DNA of 64,000 nucleotides from Nioella ostreopsis (GTDB taxonomy: Bacteria > Pseudomonadota > Alphaproteobacteria > Rhodobacterales > Rhodobacteraceae), in assembly GCF_004000255.1 (NCBI RefSeq), contig NZ_RCIQ01000010.1, positions 82,731 to 146,730 on the forward strand. The letters are read 5' to 3'. The notes below the pieces were generated by a model. It was given only the letters and a program-made list of their open reading frames with translations. It had not been told where the DNA came from and ran no database searches. Numbering within the stretch: position 1 is the first letter of the stretch; each line of letters begins with the position of its first letter. Shown here piece after piece: positions 26,382 through 37,686 of this stretch. The translations under genes were made by a program, and so were the position numbers.

Positions 26382-27904
26382 GCCACGCCCTCCAGTTCCG
26401 GCAGGTCCAGCCCCTCGCACAAAGCGCCGGAAGCCACCATTTCGCCCGCCGCTTCCAGATCGGGCGCGAGGTAGCGGTCTTCGCGGATCGTGGGCACACG
26501 TGACCGCAACCGGGCCAGCACGCCCTGCAATGCGAGGCTTGTCTGCAAGGGCGCGCGAAACTCCACGCCCTGCGCGGCGCACATCGCCTCGACGCCCAAG
26601 ATCCGCGAGAGGTTCAGGTTCATGCGGGCCAGCCGCCGCGCGCCATGGGCGGCCATGCTGACATGGTCCTCCTGGTTGGCACTCGTGGGGGTGGAATCCG
26701 TCGAACACGGGTTCGCCAGGTGCTTGTTCTCGCTCATCAAGGCCGCCGTCGTGACCTCGGCGATCATGAGGCCGGAGTTCAGGCCCGGCGCGGGCGTCAG
26801 GAAGGGCGGCAGGTCGAAACTCAAGGTCGGATCCACCATCAGCGCCACGCGGCGCTGTGCAATCGCCCCGATCTCCGACAGGGCAATCGCGATCATGTCG
26901 GCGGCAAACCCCACCGGCTCCGCATGGAAATTCCCGCCCGAGACGATCCGACCCTCACCAAGCAGCACGAGCGGATTGTCCGTCACCGCATTGGCCTCGA
27001 TCCGCAGCGTGCCAGCGGCCATGCGCAGAAGGTCCAGCGCGGCCCCCGTCACCTGCGGCTGGCAGCGGATGCAATAGGGATCCTGCACGCGGGTATCGCC
27101 CTCGCGGTGACTTTCGCGGATCTCGGAGCCCTCCATCAGCTCCCGCATCGCGGCGGCTACTTCGATCTGGCCGGGCTGACCGCGCAGGGCGTGGATCTCG
27201 GCCAAAAGCGGCGCGGTGGAGCCCATGATCGCATCGGTCGAGAGCGACGAGACCGTGATCGCCGCGCGCAGGTTGGCCCAGGCGGTGAAGAGCCCCACCA
27301 AGGCGCAGGCTGTCGAAAACTGGGTGCCGTTGATCAGCGCCAAGCCTTCCTTGGGGCCGAAACTCACCGGATCAAGCCCCACGCGGGCCAGCGCCTCGCC
27401 CCCCGGCAAGGTCTGGCCGTCGAAGACCGCCTCGCCCTCGCCCATCATCGCCAGGGCCATGTGGGCCAGCGGCGCAAGGTCGCCCGAGGCGCCGACCGAT
27501 CCCTGTTCGGGGATGACCGGGGTGACGCCCTTGGCGAGCATCCCCTCGATGAGCCGCACCGTGGCAGGCGCCACGCCAGACGCGCCACGACCCAGAGACA
27601 GGAGTTTCAGCGCCATCATCAGCCGCGCGGTGTCCTCCTCCAGCGGTTTGCCGACGCCACAAGCATGGCTACGGATGAGGTTCCTCTGCAGCGCCGCCGT
27701 ATCCCCGGCCGCGATCTTGATCGAAGCAAGCTTGCCGAAGCCGGTGTTGATCCCGTAGACCGGATCCTCCCCGGCGGCGGCCTTTTGTACCTCGGCATGG
27801 GCGGCCTCGATGGCAGGGTAAGCCGCCGGGTCTAGCGCCGGGGTCGCCCCGCGCCACACCGCCTCCAGCTGCCTCAGCGTCGCCGCGCCCGGGGTCAGGA
27901 TCAT
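26378..27904 (-). CDS. hutH: Histidine ammonia-lyase
   Basis: A 508-aa histidase forming urocanate and ammonia. The Ala139-Ser140-Gly141 triad in [11 protein letters not shown] makes the MIO electrophile. [12 protein letters not shown] near residue 50 supplies the catalytic tyrosine. It overlaps the hutI stop by ATGA upstream and hutG downstream, so the operon is translationally coupled. The chosen start at 27904 gives the standard length. Confidence 0.97.
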   Translation of the reverse strand: MILTPGAATLRQLEAVWRGATPALDPAAYPAIEAAHAEVQKAAAGEDPVYGINTGFGKLASIKIAAGDTAALQRNLIRSHACGVGKPLEEDTARLMMALKLLSLGRGASGVAPATVRLIEGMLAKGVTPVIPEQGSVGASGDLAPLAHMALAMMGEGEAVFDGQTLPGGEALARVGLDPVSFGPKEGLALINGTQFSTACALVGLFTAWANLRAAITVSSLSTDAIMGSTAPLLAEIHALRGQPGQIEVAAAMRELMEGSEIRESHREGDTRVQDPYCIRCQPQVTGAALDLLRMAAGTLRIEANAVTDNPLVLLGEGRIVSGGNFHAEPVGFAADMIAIALSEIGAIAQRRVALMVDPTLSFDLPPFLTPAPGLNSGLMIAEVTTAALMSENKHLANPCSTDSTPTSANQEDHVSMAAHGARRLARMNLNLSRILGVEAMCAAQGVEFRAPLQTSLALQGVLARLRSRVPTIREDRYLAPDLEAAGEMVASGALCEGLDLPELEGVA

Positions 27905-29082
27905 GCCACGACCTCCCCGCCGATCCAGCGTTCCGCCAGGGGATTGAAGCCGAAGCGATAAGCCAGTTCCGCCGGTTGTTTCACATCCCAGACCGCCAGA
28001 TCCGCGCGCTTTCCGGCGGCAATCTGCCCGCAATCGATGAGCCCGAGCGCCTTGGCCGCGTTCACCGTCACGCCCCTCAACGCCTCCTCCGGGGTCAGGC
28101 GGAAGAGCGTGCAGCCCATGTTCACGGCCAGAAGCAGCGAGAACATGGGCGACGATCCGGGGTTTGCGTCGGTCGCCAGCGCCATCGGCACGCCATGGGC
28201 GCGGAAGGCGGCGACGGGCGGCATCTGCGTTTCATGCAGCGTATAGAACGCGCCCGGCAGCAGCACGGCGACGGTGCCCGCCTCGGCCATCGCCCGCGCA
28301 TCGGCCTCGGTCGCGTATTCCACGTGATCCGACGACAGCCCGCCATATCGCGCCACCAGCTCCGTTCCGCCCAGATGCGAGAGCTGTTCGGCATGGAGCT
28401 TCACCGGCAGGCCGAGCGCCTTCGCCACCTCGAACACCCGCTCGATCTGCGCGGGCGTGAAGGCAATCCCCTCGCAGAAGCCATCGACCGCATCGACCAG
28501 CCCTTCCGCATGGGCCTGATGCAGCGCGGGAATGCAGACCTCGTCGATATAGGCCTCCGGCTCGGCCCCCGGCGGCACCGCATGGGCGGCGAGGAAACTT
28601 GTCACGATCCTCACCGGGCGGTGCTGTTCCAGCGCCCGCGCCGCGCGCAGCATGTTGAGTTCGGCCTCGATGGTCAGGCCGTAGCCCGACTTCACCTCGA
28701 CCACGCTGACACCCTCGGACAAGAGCGCATCCAGACGCGGCAGGGCCAGCGCAACCAGCTCCTCGACGCTCGCCGCACGGGTGGCGGTGACCGTCGAAAG
28801 GATCCCCCCGCCTTCGCGCGCGATCTGCTCGTAACTCGCCCCCTGCAGGCGCAATTCGAACTCCCGCGCACGGTCGCCCGCGTGAACCAGATGGGTGTGG
28901 CAGTCGATCAGCGCGGGTGTGATCAGCCGCCCGCCCATGTCGCGCGTCTCGGCCTCTGGCGCCTCGGCGCGCGGCCCGACCCAGGCCACCCGGTCGCCCT
29001 CCAGCAGCACCGCCCCGTCGGGGATCAGCCCGTAAGGCGCGCCCTCGCCCATCGTGGCCACCGTCGCGTTCACCAGAAGCAT
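27901..29082 (-). CDS. hutI: Imidazolonepropionase
   Basis: A 393-aa amidohydrolase-superfamily zinc enzyme that hydrolyses imidazolonepropionate to N-formiminoglutamate. Metal-site motif [10 protein letters not shown] is near residue 64, with KLHAEQLSH and DANPGSSP further on. It is the first gene of the minus-strand hut operon. The start at 29082 (MLLVNATV) matches the family N-terminus; longer upstream reading would enter the promoter region shared with hutF. Confidence 0.95.
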   Translation of the reverse strand: MLLVNATVATMGEGAPYGLIPDGAVLLEGDRVAWVGPRAEAPEAETRDMGGRLITPALIDCHTHLVHAGDRAREFELRLQGASYEQIAREGGGILSTVTATRAASVEELVALALPRLDALLSEGVSVVEVKSGYGLTIEAELNMLRAARALEQHRPVRIVTSFLAAHAVPPGAEPEAYIDEVCIPALHQAHAEGLVDAVDGFCEGIAFTPAQIERVFEVAKALGLPVKLHAEQLSHLGGTELVARYGGLSSDHVEYATEADARAMAEAGTVAVLLPGAFYTLHETQMPPVAAFRAHGVPMALATDANPGSSPMFSLLLAVNMGCTLFRLTPEEALRGVTVNAAKALGLIDCGQIAAGKRADLAVWDVKQPAELAYRFGFNPLAERWIGGEVVA

Positions 29083-29123
29083 GATCGACTCATTTCGCTT
29101 GATTAATCCCTGCGTGAAAGGAT

Positions 29124-29137
29124 TATGTATGCACATA
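29124..29137. promoter_or_regulatory. Candidate HutC operator
   Basis: TATGT-ATGC-ACATA, a 5-bp inverted repeat in the 79-bp gap between divergent hutI and hutF. HutC regulators of other proteobacteria bind TGTATA/TATACA-like palindromes, and a GntR/HutC-type gene is next to hutF. Position 25 bases before the hutF start suits repression. Confidence 0.5.
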
Positions 29138-29161
29138 TTCGAGTCAAGCAGGGATTTGACC

Positions 29162-30523
29162 ATGGAACATGTCTGGGCCGAAACCGCGCTGACCCCCGAT
29201 GGCTGGCAGCAGAACGTGCTGGTCACGCTGGAGGAGGGCCGCATCGTCAGCGTCACGCCGGGTGCCGCGCCGCAGGGCACGCGGGTGGGGTGCCTTCTGC
29301 CCGCCCCGGCCAACGCCCATTCCCACGCCTTCCAGCGCGCCATGGCCGGGCTGACCGAGCGCCGCGGCCCCGACCCAAGCGACAGTTTCTGGACCTGGCG
29401 GCAACTGATGTTCCGCTTCCTCGACCGGATCACGCCCGAACAGGTGCAGGCGATTGCCGCTTTCGTACAGATGGAAATGCTGGAGGCAGGCTATGCCACC
29501 AATGTGGAATTTCACTATCTGCACCACCAGCCCGGCGGCGTGCCCTATGCGCGGCTCTCCGAACTCAGCGACAGGATCACGGCAGCGGCGGATCTGTCGG
29601 GCATCGGTTTGACGCTGCTTCCGGTCTTCTACCAGACCGGCGGGCTGGACGGACGCGGGCTGACCTCGGGCCAGCAGCGCTTCGGCAACGACGCTGACCG
29701 CTTCGCACGGCTGGCACAAGACGCCCGCGCGCAGATTGCTGATGGTCCCGCCGACTGGGGCTTCGGGATCGCTCCCCATTCGCTGCGTGCCGCCCCGGCA
29801 GACGCCCTGCGCGAGGTGATCGGGCTGGCCAGCGGCGGGCCGATCCACATGCACCTCGCCGAACAGAAGGCCGAGGTGGAGGAGGTTCTGGCCGCCACCG
29901 GCAAACGGCCCGTCGAATGGGTGCTGGACACGCTCACCCCCGAGCAACACTGGCATTTCATCCACTGCACGCAGATGGAGCCGCACGAAACCAAGGGGCT
30001 CGCCCGGTCCGGTGCCACGGCCGTGCTTTGCCCGCTGACCGAGGCCAGCCTCGGGGACGGTATTTTCGACGGGGTCAGATGGATGAACGCAGGCGGGCGC
30101 ATCGCCATAGGGTCCGACAGCAATATCCGTATCGCGCTGGCTGAGGAGCTGCGCCAGCTCGACACTAGCCAGCGCCTGCGCGACCATTCCCGCGCGGCCC
30201 TCGCCACGCCGGACCACTCCACCGGGCGCAGGTTGTTCGAGGCCGTCAACTCGGGCGGTGCAGGCGCGGCCGGGCGGCAGACCGGGGCGCTTGCCGCCGG
30301 GACCTGGGCCGATATGCTCACGCTCGACACCAGCCACCCGGACCTTGAGGGCATGACCGGCGACACGATCCTCGACAGCTACATCTTCGCGGGCGACGAC
30401 CGCATGGTGCGCGACGTCTGGTCGGCGGGACGTCACATGGTGCGCGAGGGCCGCCATATCCACCGCGACGCCATCGAAGCAGCCTACAGGGCAGCGGTTA
30501 AAGACCTTCGGGCCGCCACATGA
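29162..30523 (+). CDS. hutF: Formimidoylglutamate deiminase
   Basis: A 453-aa amidohydrolase-family deiminase turning N-formiminoglutamate into N-formylglutamate plus ammonia. Metal ligands lie in [10 protein letters not shown] (near residue 50), IHMHLAEQ (His pair near 230) and IGSDSNIR. With HutG it completes the five-step pathway. It is transcribed opposite to hutIHGU. The ATG at 29162 is preferred over upstream in-frame codons that cross the operator. Confidence 0.93.
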   Translation: MEHVWAETALTPDGWQQNVLVTLEEGRIVSVTPGAAPQGTRVGCLLPAPANAHSHAFQRAMAGLTERRGPDPSDSFWTWRQLMFRFLDRITPEQVQAIAAFVQMEMLEAGYATNVEFHYLHHQPGGVPYARLSELSDRITAAADLSGIGLTLLPVFYQTGGLDGRGLTSGQQRFGNDADRFARLAQDARAQIADGPADWGFGIAPHSLRAAPADALREVIGLASGGPIHMHLAEQKAEVEEVLAATGKRPVEWVLDTLTPEQHWHFIHCTQMEPHETKGLARSGATAVLCPLTEASLGDGIFDGVRWMNAGGRIAIGSDSNIRIALAEELRQLDTSQRLRDHSRAALATPDHSTGRRLFEAVNSGGAGAAGRQTGALAAGTWADMLTLDTSHPDLEGMTGDTILDSYIFAGDDRMVRDVWSAGRHMVREGRHIHRDAIEAAYRAAVKDLRAAT

Positions 30524-31221
30524 GCGACACCAATACATGGCAGGGCGTGCAGGACGAGGTGCGTCGCCGCATCCGCGCCCGCCAATGGAAGCCCGGCGAC
30601 CTGATCCCGAACGAGGCCGACCTCGCCACCGAATTCGGCTGTGCACGGACCACCGTGAACCGGGCGCTTCGGGAACTGGCCGGGGCGGGACTTGTGGAAC
30701 GCCGCCGCAAATCGGGGACGCGCGTGGCGCTGCACCCGGTCGGCAAGGCGGTCATCGAGATCCCGGTCATCCGGCAGGAGATTGAAGCGGGCGGCCAGCG
30801 CTACGGCTATGCTCTGCTGACCCAAGGCATCCTGCGCCCCCCCGCGCGCGTTGCCTATGCGCTCGGGCTTGGCGAAGCCGCCCGCACCCTGCATCTTTCT
30901 GCAATCCACCTGGCCGACGGTGCCCCCTATGTTCTGGAAGATCGCTGGATCAACCTTGCCGCCGTACCTCAGGCGGAACACCATGATTTCAGCCGCAAAA
31001 GCGCCAATGAATGGCTACTGGAAACGGTCCCGGTCGCACGGGGCGAACTGGCGATCTCGGCGCAGCCCTGCGGCCCGGACGAGGCCCGCGCACTGGATGT
31101 CGCCGAAGGCACTCCGCTTCTGACGCTGGAACGCAGCACGTGGGGCCTTGACGCGCCGGTGACATTCGTCAGGCTCTGGCACATGCCAGGGCACCGGATC
31201 GTGTCGCCTATCGCAGGGTAA
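30520..31221 (+). CDS. hutC: GntR-family histidine-utilisation repressor
   Basis: A 233-aa GntR regulator. The winged helix (EADLATEFGCARTTVNRALREL, around residues 33-53) is followed by a UTRA ligand-binding domain from about residue 85. HutC proteins are derepressed by urocanate. The ATG overlaps the hutF stop (ATGA), so it is cotranscribed with hutF and probably controls both divergent units. Confidence 0.87.
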   Translation: MSDTNTWQGVQDEVRRRIRARQWKPGDLIPNEADLATEFGCARTTVNRALRELAGAGLVERRRKSGTRVALHPVGKAVIEIPVIRQEIEAGGQRYGYALLTQGILRPPARVAYALGLGEAARTLHLSAIHLADGAPYVLEDRWINLAAVPQAEHHDFSRKSANEWLLETVPVARGELAISAQPCGPDEARALDVAEGTPLLTLERSTWGLDAPVTFVRLWHMPGHRIVSPIAG

Positions 31222-31290
31222 GATGTCGGATGCGCGTTTGACCTTGCCCGCCGCGGCCGCCAAGCTGCACCGGGGTTGGAGGACAGCGCG

Positions 31291-32988
31291 ATGACCGAAC
31301 ACGCAGACATGAAAGACTTCAGCGCATGCGCCTTGCGCCCGCCGGAACAGGTGATGCGGCTGGCGCGTCTGGGGTCGTTGCACCAATGCAGGCTCAGTTT
31401 CATGCGGCAGCTCACCCGCAGGCTTTCCAGCGAGGGCTGGCGGTTTTCGCGGGCCGCGTTCGAAATCGACGACAGGGGCGTCGGTCACGCGGTCTATTGC
31501 GCGAAAGGCCCCGAACGAACCTATTCTCTGGTCGCCTTCGCCCATGATCTGCCCGACCACCTGCGGTCCGACCGGGTGATCGCCGAGGCCTGGGACGCGA
31601 CATTCGCTCTGTTTGACGGGGTGCCCGACCGGGACGATATCGCCAGGCTGTCCCGAAATGTGCCGGTGCAGGAGGCAGGTCGCATAAGTGAAAGTGAACT
31701 CTCCCTTTCACGGGCCAATCGGTCCGTCAGGCTGTGGACACATGTGGTGGACCGACTGGCCACAGGGCAGCAGCCCGACCCGGATGTGATCACCGAGGTG
31801 GGCTATTTGATGCGCACGACGGCTGTTTACGGCTCTGGCAAGTTCGGCGCTGCCGACCGCGAGGTGATCGCCGACCGCCCCGAGATGGCGGCACCTTTCC
31901 AGGCGGAAATGCTGTCGGTCTACCTGACCCGCTGGTTCGTGCGCGACATGGTCGAACACATGGCCCGGGTGCAGGGCGGCGAGAATGCCGTGGCGCTGGA
32001 CCCCGCCCTTGCGCGCCGCCTCGGCATCGGCAACTCCACCGGGCTTGGCATGGCGCCGTTTCTGGTCAATCACCCGATGCTGGTGAACAACTGGATACTG
32101 GTGCGCGAAACGGCACTGGCGCGGGTGCGCGCCCTGCCCTCCGCCACGGCGTCGGAGATTGCGCTGTTCCGCGATCTTCTGACCAGAAGTGCCAAGGCGG
32201 TTCAGCGCTGGCGAACCGAACACCCGATTCAACTGGCGAGACTTGCGGCTCTTCGGGCCGATCTGGCACGCGTGCTGCCGCATGTCGCGGAAGGGCTCGA
32301 CGCCGATCATCCGTGGGACACGCTCCTTACATGGGCCGAAGGGTCCTTGTCGCTTGAGGGGCAGGAATTGCTGGTCTCGCTGATGCTTGAACCCTATGGC
32401 GACATCATCGACGGGCTAGGCCCCTGCATGGCTGCCGTGGAACAGGCCGGGTTCCGCATTGATGGCTCCATGCCCCTGCATCAGGTCAAGACCCTGATCG
32501 AACAGCAGTTTCCATGGGCGCTGGAAACGGACTGGACCGCCCCGGAGGCCACCGCGCGGGCCTGGTACGTGTCCGAGGAAAAGCTCGAACCCCGGCTCGG
32601 GCAGCGACACGAGGAGCCGATTGCGCCCTATGAACAACCCCTTGCACCGGGGCGCGACGCGGCCCTGTTGCATGCGGATCTGGGCGACTGGCCCGGCGAC
32701 ACCCCGCTGGCCGCCTTCCTTCTGAAACACCCCGAACACCGCCACAGCGCCCGTCGTGTCCAGATCGCCGCCAAGGCCCCCTATGGAGAGATCCGCGACA
32801 ACACCATCGGGGCGGATATGCTGCCCATCGACATGCTGCGCGCAAAGCTGTCCTTCTTCGGCGCGACCAGCTTCGATCCCCGGTCCGACCGTTGGATCCG
32901 CATCACCATGTTCGCAGGCGCGCCGTACCCGCCCGAGCTGACCGAGGATAACGCCGATTTCTGGGTCTACCCAGAGGCCGGCGCATGA
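31291..32988 (+). CDS. Uncharacterised 565-aa protein
   Basis: I do not recognise a domain with known function. The protein is cytosolic in appearance (no signal peptide, no membrane segment) and rich in helix. Distinctive parts are a central block around residues 170-275 with YGSGKFGAADREVI and RLGIGNSTGLGMAPFLVNHP, and a C-terminal FFGATSFDPRSDRWIRITMF. The ATG at 31291 follows GGAGG at eight bases; a TTG start at 31276 is less likely. The stop overlaps the next gene's ATG, so it is made in step with DUF3726 and Ldh partners. It lies 69 bases after hutC. Confidence 0.75.
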   Translation: MTEHADMKDFSACALRPPEQVMRLARLGSLHQCRLSFMRQLTRRLSSEGWRFSRAAFEIDDRGVGHAVYCAKGPERTYSLVAFAHDLPDHLRSDRVIAEAWDATFALFDGVPDRDDIARLSRNVPVQEAGRISESELSLSRANRSVRLWTHVVDRLATGQQPDPDVITEVGYLMRTTAVYGSGKFGAADREVIADRPEMAAPFQAEMLSVYLTRWFVRDMVEHMARVQGGENAVALDPALARRLGIGNSTGLGMAPFLVNHPMLVNNWILVRETALARVRALPSATASEIALFRDLLTRSAKAVQRWRTEHPIQLARLAALRADLARVLPHVAEGLDADHPWDTLLTWAEGSLSLEGQELLVSLMLEPYGDIIDGLGPCMAAVEQAGFRIDGSMPLHQVKTLIEQQFPWALETDWTAPEATARAWYVSEEKLEPRLGQRHEEPIAPYEQPLAPGRDAALLHADLGDWPGDTPLAAFLLKHPEHRHSARRVQIAAKAPYGEIRDNTIGADMLPIDMLRAKLSFFGATSFDPRSDRWIRITMFAGAPYPPELTEDNADFWVYPEAGA

Positions 32989-33611
32989 GCCTATCCCTCA
33001 ACGAGACCGAAAGCCTTGCCAAGACGGCGGCAAAGGGCGCGGGGTTGTGCTGGGGCATGGCAGAGGAGGCCGCGAAGGCCACCCGCTGGCTTTGCGCGCG
33101 CGGCATAGACGCCTGTGATCCGCTGGTCGCGCTGCTTTTCCGCCATGACGAGGAGGGCCATGCACAGACCGGGCCGGAGCGGCTGGATGGCGACTGGCAC
33201 GGGGCTGAGGGCTGGCTTTGCCCGGTTGCCTGCGGGGCGGCCCTGTCGGACCTCGGCAAAGCCGCTTCCTTGCCGCTGACCCTGACCCGCGTCGCCCTGC
33301 CCGTCTTCCTTCTGCCCTTCGCGGCCTCCATCGCCCGGGAATTTGAGCAGCCAGTGACCCTGAGCTGGGATAGCGGCCAGGCGGTCGCAGATGGCGACGC
33401 CGTCGCCCTCGATGCCCCGCCACCGCCGATGTCGGACGTAGTCCTGACCCTTGGTGGACCTTTGCTGGCGGAAACGCCCAGACACAGCCGCGCCGAAACC
33501 GACCAGATGATCCTGGTCTCGCTCGGCATCTACGCCGCCCGCACCCGCGCGCCCGCGACCGAGGCCTCGCGCCTTGCCGGGGCCGGGGCGGGCCTGACAG
33601 ACAATGATTGA
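32985..33611 (+). CDS. DUF3726-like protein
   Basis: A 208-aa protein of the DUF3726 type. It starts MSLSLNETESLAKTAAKGAGLCWGMAEEAAKATRWL and shows no membrane segment or catalytic motif I can name. The ATG lies inside the upstream stop (ATGA), and its own stop is 11 bases before the Ldh-family start, so the three form one coupled unit. A role as partner or maturation factor of one of the neighbours is only inference. Confidence 0.7.
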   Translation: MSLSLNETESLAKTAAKGAGLCWGMAEEAAKATRWLCARGIDACDPLVALLFRHDEEGHAQTGPERLDGDWHGAEGWLCPVACGAALSDLGKAASLPLTLTRVALPVFLLPFAASIAREFEQPVTLSWDSGQAVADGDAVALDAPPPPMSDVVLTLGGPLLAETPRHSRAETDQMILVSLGIYAARTRAPATEASRLAGAGAGLTDND

Positions 33612-33621
33612 GGAGAGAGAG

Positions 33622-34632
33622 ATGTCAGACACCCGCACCATGACCCTGGACGAGATCGAGGATCTCTCTTTCCGTGCCCTTGTGGCCGCTGGCACCAGCC
33701 CCGAGAATGCCCGACCGCTGGCCATCGCCACCGCCGCGACCGAGGCCGACGGGGTGGCGAGCCACGGCCTCGCCTATATCCCGATCTACGCGGAACATGT
33801 GCAATGCGGGAAGGTGGACGGGCAAGCCAAACCCGTCATGGACATCCCCCGCCCCGGCGTGATCACCGTCGATGCGGCGACCGGGTTTGCCCATGCGGCC
33901 ATCGACATGGGCTTCGGCGAATTGATCCCGCTGGCCCGCGAACAGGGCATCGCGGCGCTGGCCGTCCGCAACAGCTATAATTGTGGCGTTCTGGGCTATC
34001 ACACCACCCGACTGGCCGAGGCCGGGCTGGTCGGTTTGGGCTTTACCAATGCGCCCGCGTCGATTGCGCCTTCGGGCGGGTCGAAACCGGTGGTCGGCAC
34101 CAACCCGTTCTCTCTTGCCGTGCCGGGGCCGGATGGTCAGCCCGCCATCATGATCGACCAGTCGGCCAGCACCATTGCGAAAAGCGAGGTCATGAAACAT
34201 GCGCGTGAAGGCAAGCCGATCCCGGTCGGGTGGGCGCTGGATGCGGACGGCAACCCGACGACCGACCCCGAGGTCGGGCTGAAAGGGTCCATGGCGCCAT
34301 CGGGCGGCTACAAGGGGGTTGGCGTGGCACTGCTGGTGGAAACCATGGCGGCGGCGCTGGCGGGCGCGACGCTTGGCAAGGATGCCTCGCCCTTTTCCGG
34401 CACCGCGGGCGGGCCGCCCAAGACCGGCCAGTTCTTCATTGCCATCGACCCCGGCGCGACATCTGGCGGCGGCTTTGCCGAGCGGATTGCGGCGCTCACC
34501 GACGCCATCCATGCACAGGACGGCGCCCGCCTGCCCGGGGATGGGCGCAAATCCAAGCGGATCAGGGCGGCCTCCGAGGGTGTTGCGGTCAGCACGGCGA
34601 CATTGGCGCGGATTGAAGCTCTGTTGGGATGA
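33622..34632 (+). CDS. Ldh-family (malate/L-lactate type) oxidoreductase
   Basis: A 336-aa NAD(P)-dependent enzyme of the Ldh/ComC/YlbC family, unrelated to classical lactate dehydrogenase. SHGLAYIPIYAEHV (about 45-58) carries the family His, and NPFSLAVPGPDGQPAIMIDQ (about 162-181) lines the cofactor site. Members reduce 2-oxo acids, cyclic imino acids or oxidise sulfolactate or ureidoglycolate, so the substrate is open. The start at 33622 has a strong GAGGAGAGAG ribosome site. Terminator hairpins follow. Confidence 0.85.
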   Translation: MSDTRTMTLDEIEDLSFRALVAAGTSPENARPLAIATAATEADGVASHGLAYIPIYAEHVQCGKVDGQAKPVMDIPRPGVITVDAATGFAHAAIDMGFGELIPLAREQGIAALAVRNSYNCGVLGYHTTRLAEAGLVGLGFTNAPASIAPSGGSKPVVGTNPFSLAVPGPDGQPAIMIDQSASTIAKSEVMKHAREGKPIPVGWALDADGNPTTDPEVGLKGSMAPSGGYKGVGVALLVETMAAALAGATLGKDASPFSGTAGGPPKTGQFFIAIDPGATSGGGFAERIAALTDAIHAQDGARLPGDGRKSKRIRAASEGVAVSTATLARIEALLG

Positions 34633-34637
34633 CACAT

Positions 34638-34741
34638 AGGCTGGAAAACTCTTCCAGAAGAGTTTTTCCAGCCTCAGTTCTGGCAGAATTTTCCGGAAAA
34701 TTCTGTTTCACAGCCTGCGAAGGATTTTCTGGAAAATCCTT
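34638..34741. terminator. Three successive hairpins between converging operons
   Basis: Hairpin one (34638-34674) has arms AGGCTGGAAAACTCTTC and GAAGAGTTTTTCCAGCCT with a one-base bulge. Hairpin two is the 22-base palindrome 34684-34705 (core TTTTCCGGAAAA). Hairpin three is 34720-34741 (core TTTTCTGGAAAA). They lie between the Ldh stop and the hpaD stop and can end transcription from both sides. Confidence 0.65.
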
Positions 34742-34749
34742 CTTGGCGG

Positions 34750-35604
34750 TCAGCGTACAGGAAAGATCACATTGGTCTGACCAGTGCCGGAGCTTGGGAA
34801 GTACTCCGTCACCACCTCGCAGGGCTTGTCATAGCTGTCCCAACCAAGCGCCCCGTAGAGCATGGCCGTGTCATGCATGGACCCTTCCCCGCAGCAGAAT
34901 TGCGCATAGTCCGGCAGCATCTTCAGGAATGTCGCGTGATCACCCCGCTGCCATATGTCCAGCACATGCAGATCCATCTGGCGGTTGAACTCGGAGCTGA
35001 TGGTAAAGGTGCCGTTATTGGCGGCATAGTCCCTGTTGGCCCAGATCTTGTGGCTGAGCGAGCCCGACGCGACCAGCAGCACCTTGCTGTCGGAGGCCTC
35101 GACCGCGGCGCGAATGGCCTCGCCCACGACGCGGCTTTCCTGGTGGTCATGCACCGTGCACCAAGCCGCAACCGAGACAACTTTCATCTCGTGCTCCCGG
35201 TTCATGAAACGCATCGGCACCAGCGTGCCGTATTCCAGTTCCAGGCTGTCGAGGTGATGGGCCAGCGTATGAACGCCGCGGGCCGAGGCCTCTGCCGCGA
35301 TCGCATCGCCGAGCGCGGGGTTTCCGTCATAGCCATAGGGCAGGTTCTGGATGAACTGCGGAAACTCGTTCGAGGTAAAGAGCCCCTCGAAGCGGGCATT
35401 CGCGTTGATGTGGAAGCCCGCGTTGATCACCCAATGGGTGTCGCAGATCACCACAGTGTCGGCCCCGAGCGCCCGGGCGCGCCGCGCAATCTCCCGATGG
35501 CCGTCGATGGCGGCCTGCCGTTTGCCCTTTATGGGCCCGTCCTGCTCGGACATGAGCATGGTGGGCACATGGGTCATCTTGGCGGCGAGAACGATCTCTC
35601 CCAT
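34750..35604 (-). CDS. hpaD: 3,4-dihydroxyphenylacetate 2,3-dioxygenase
   Basis: A 284-aa class III (LigB-type) extradiol dioxygenase that opens the ring of homoprotocatechuate. It closely follows enteric HpaD/HpcB, including THVPTML, DTHWVINAGFHINA, VASGSLSHKIW and the C-terminal SSGTGQTNVIFP. The ATG at 35604 is preceded by GGGGGAGG. It is third in the hpaF-hpaE-hpaD order on the minus strand. No 4-hydroxyphenylacetate hydroxylase gene is in the window. Confidence 0.93.
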   Translation of the reverse strand: MGEIVLAAKMTHVPTMLMSEQDGPIKGKRQAAIDGHREIARRARALGADTVVICDTHWVINAGFHINANARFEGLFTSNEFPQFIQNLPYGYDGNPALGDAIAAEASARGVHTLAHHLDSLELEYGTLVPMRFMNREHEMKVVSVAAWCTVHDHQESRVVGEAIRAAVEASDSKVLLVASGSLSHKIWANRDYAANNGTFTISSEFNRQMDLHVLDIWQRGDHATFLKMLPDYAQFCCGEGSMHDTAMLYGALGWDSYDKPCEVVTEYFPSSGTGQTNVIFPVR

Positions 35605-35621
35605 CTCTTTTCCTCCCCCTC

Positions 35622-37129
<1,508 letters not shown>

Positions 37130-37133
<4 letters not shown>

Positions 37134-37522
37134 GGGCGCTCCTTCGGCAGATGGTCGCGGATCGTGCCCGTCTTGGGACTGAGATCGGGGTCGATGTCGC
37201 GCATCTCGAACGAGAGCGCGATGGAATGGATCGCCATGGCCGGCGCAAGGAACGCCTCGGCGGCGGCGAAGATATGGGCGGTGGCCGCGCGCTTGGCCTC
37301 ATCCGACCGACCCGCGCGCAGGCGCAGGCTGATGTCGACATAGCCATGCTGCGGATCGCCGTCGGCAATGCTGACATGGGTGGCGCGGATGGCACGCACG
37401 CGAATACCGGGCATGGGCAGGATGCCGGTGTCGATGGCGGCCTGCCGGAGCACATCGCACAGCGCAGCCATGTCGGCGCGCTCCTCCATGTTGGGCGAAT
37501 ACTCGACGGTGATATGTGGCAC
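37130..37522 (-). CDS. hpaF: 5-carboxymethyl-2-hydroxymuconate delta-isomerase
   Basis: A 130-aa tautomerase-superfamily enzyme, start MPHITVEYSPNM. Removal of Met exposes the catalytic Pro. It isomerises the hydroxymuconate after HpaE. The start codon is GTG (37522) with GGGAG six bases upstream. It is first gene of the hpaFED unit, directly behind a candidate operator. The later steps (decarboxylase, hydratase, aldolase) are absent here. Confidence 0.88.
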
Positions 37523-37542
37523 TCTGGACTCCCGTTATTTAC

Positions 37543-37558
37543 TTGCTTTGTTAAGCAA
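37543..37558. promoter_or_regulatory. Candidate HpaR operator upstream of hpaF
   Basis: TTGCTT-TGTT-AAGCAA, a perfect 6-bp inverted repeat in a short AT-rich patch 21 bases before the hpaF GTG. MarR-family regulators bind such palindromes, and an HpaR homologue is encoded at 45943-46398. Confidence 0.5.
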
Positions 37559-37611
37559 ATACGTATGGGGAGTCAAGCCTGATCTGGTGCGCTCCCTCTG
37601 ATCCGGGTGGG

Positions 37612-37655
37612 AAGCGGTTTCGAAACCGCTTAAACAAGGGCCTTCGAAGGCCCTT
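37612..37655. terminator. Twin palindromic hairpins
   Basis: Two perfect 20-base palindromes: AAGCGGTTTC/GAAACCGCTT (37612-37631) and AAGGGCCTTC/GAAGGCCCTT (37636-37655). They lie between the UPF0261 stop and the hpaF promoter. They probably end rightward read-through and may also act as insulators. The centre GAAA and CTTCGAAG resemble the hairpins at 34638-34741. Confidence 0.5.
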
Positions 37656-37686
37656 CCCCCGCCAGGATCAAACCGCGCGCATCGCG

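Noticed and set aside
24258-26474. Very long (738-codon) plus-strand frame opposite hutU and hutG
   Set aside because: The hut genes on the minus strand are unambiguous; the antisense frame is a composition effect.
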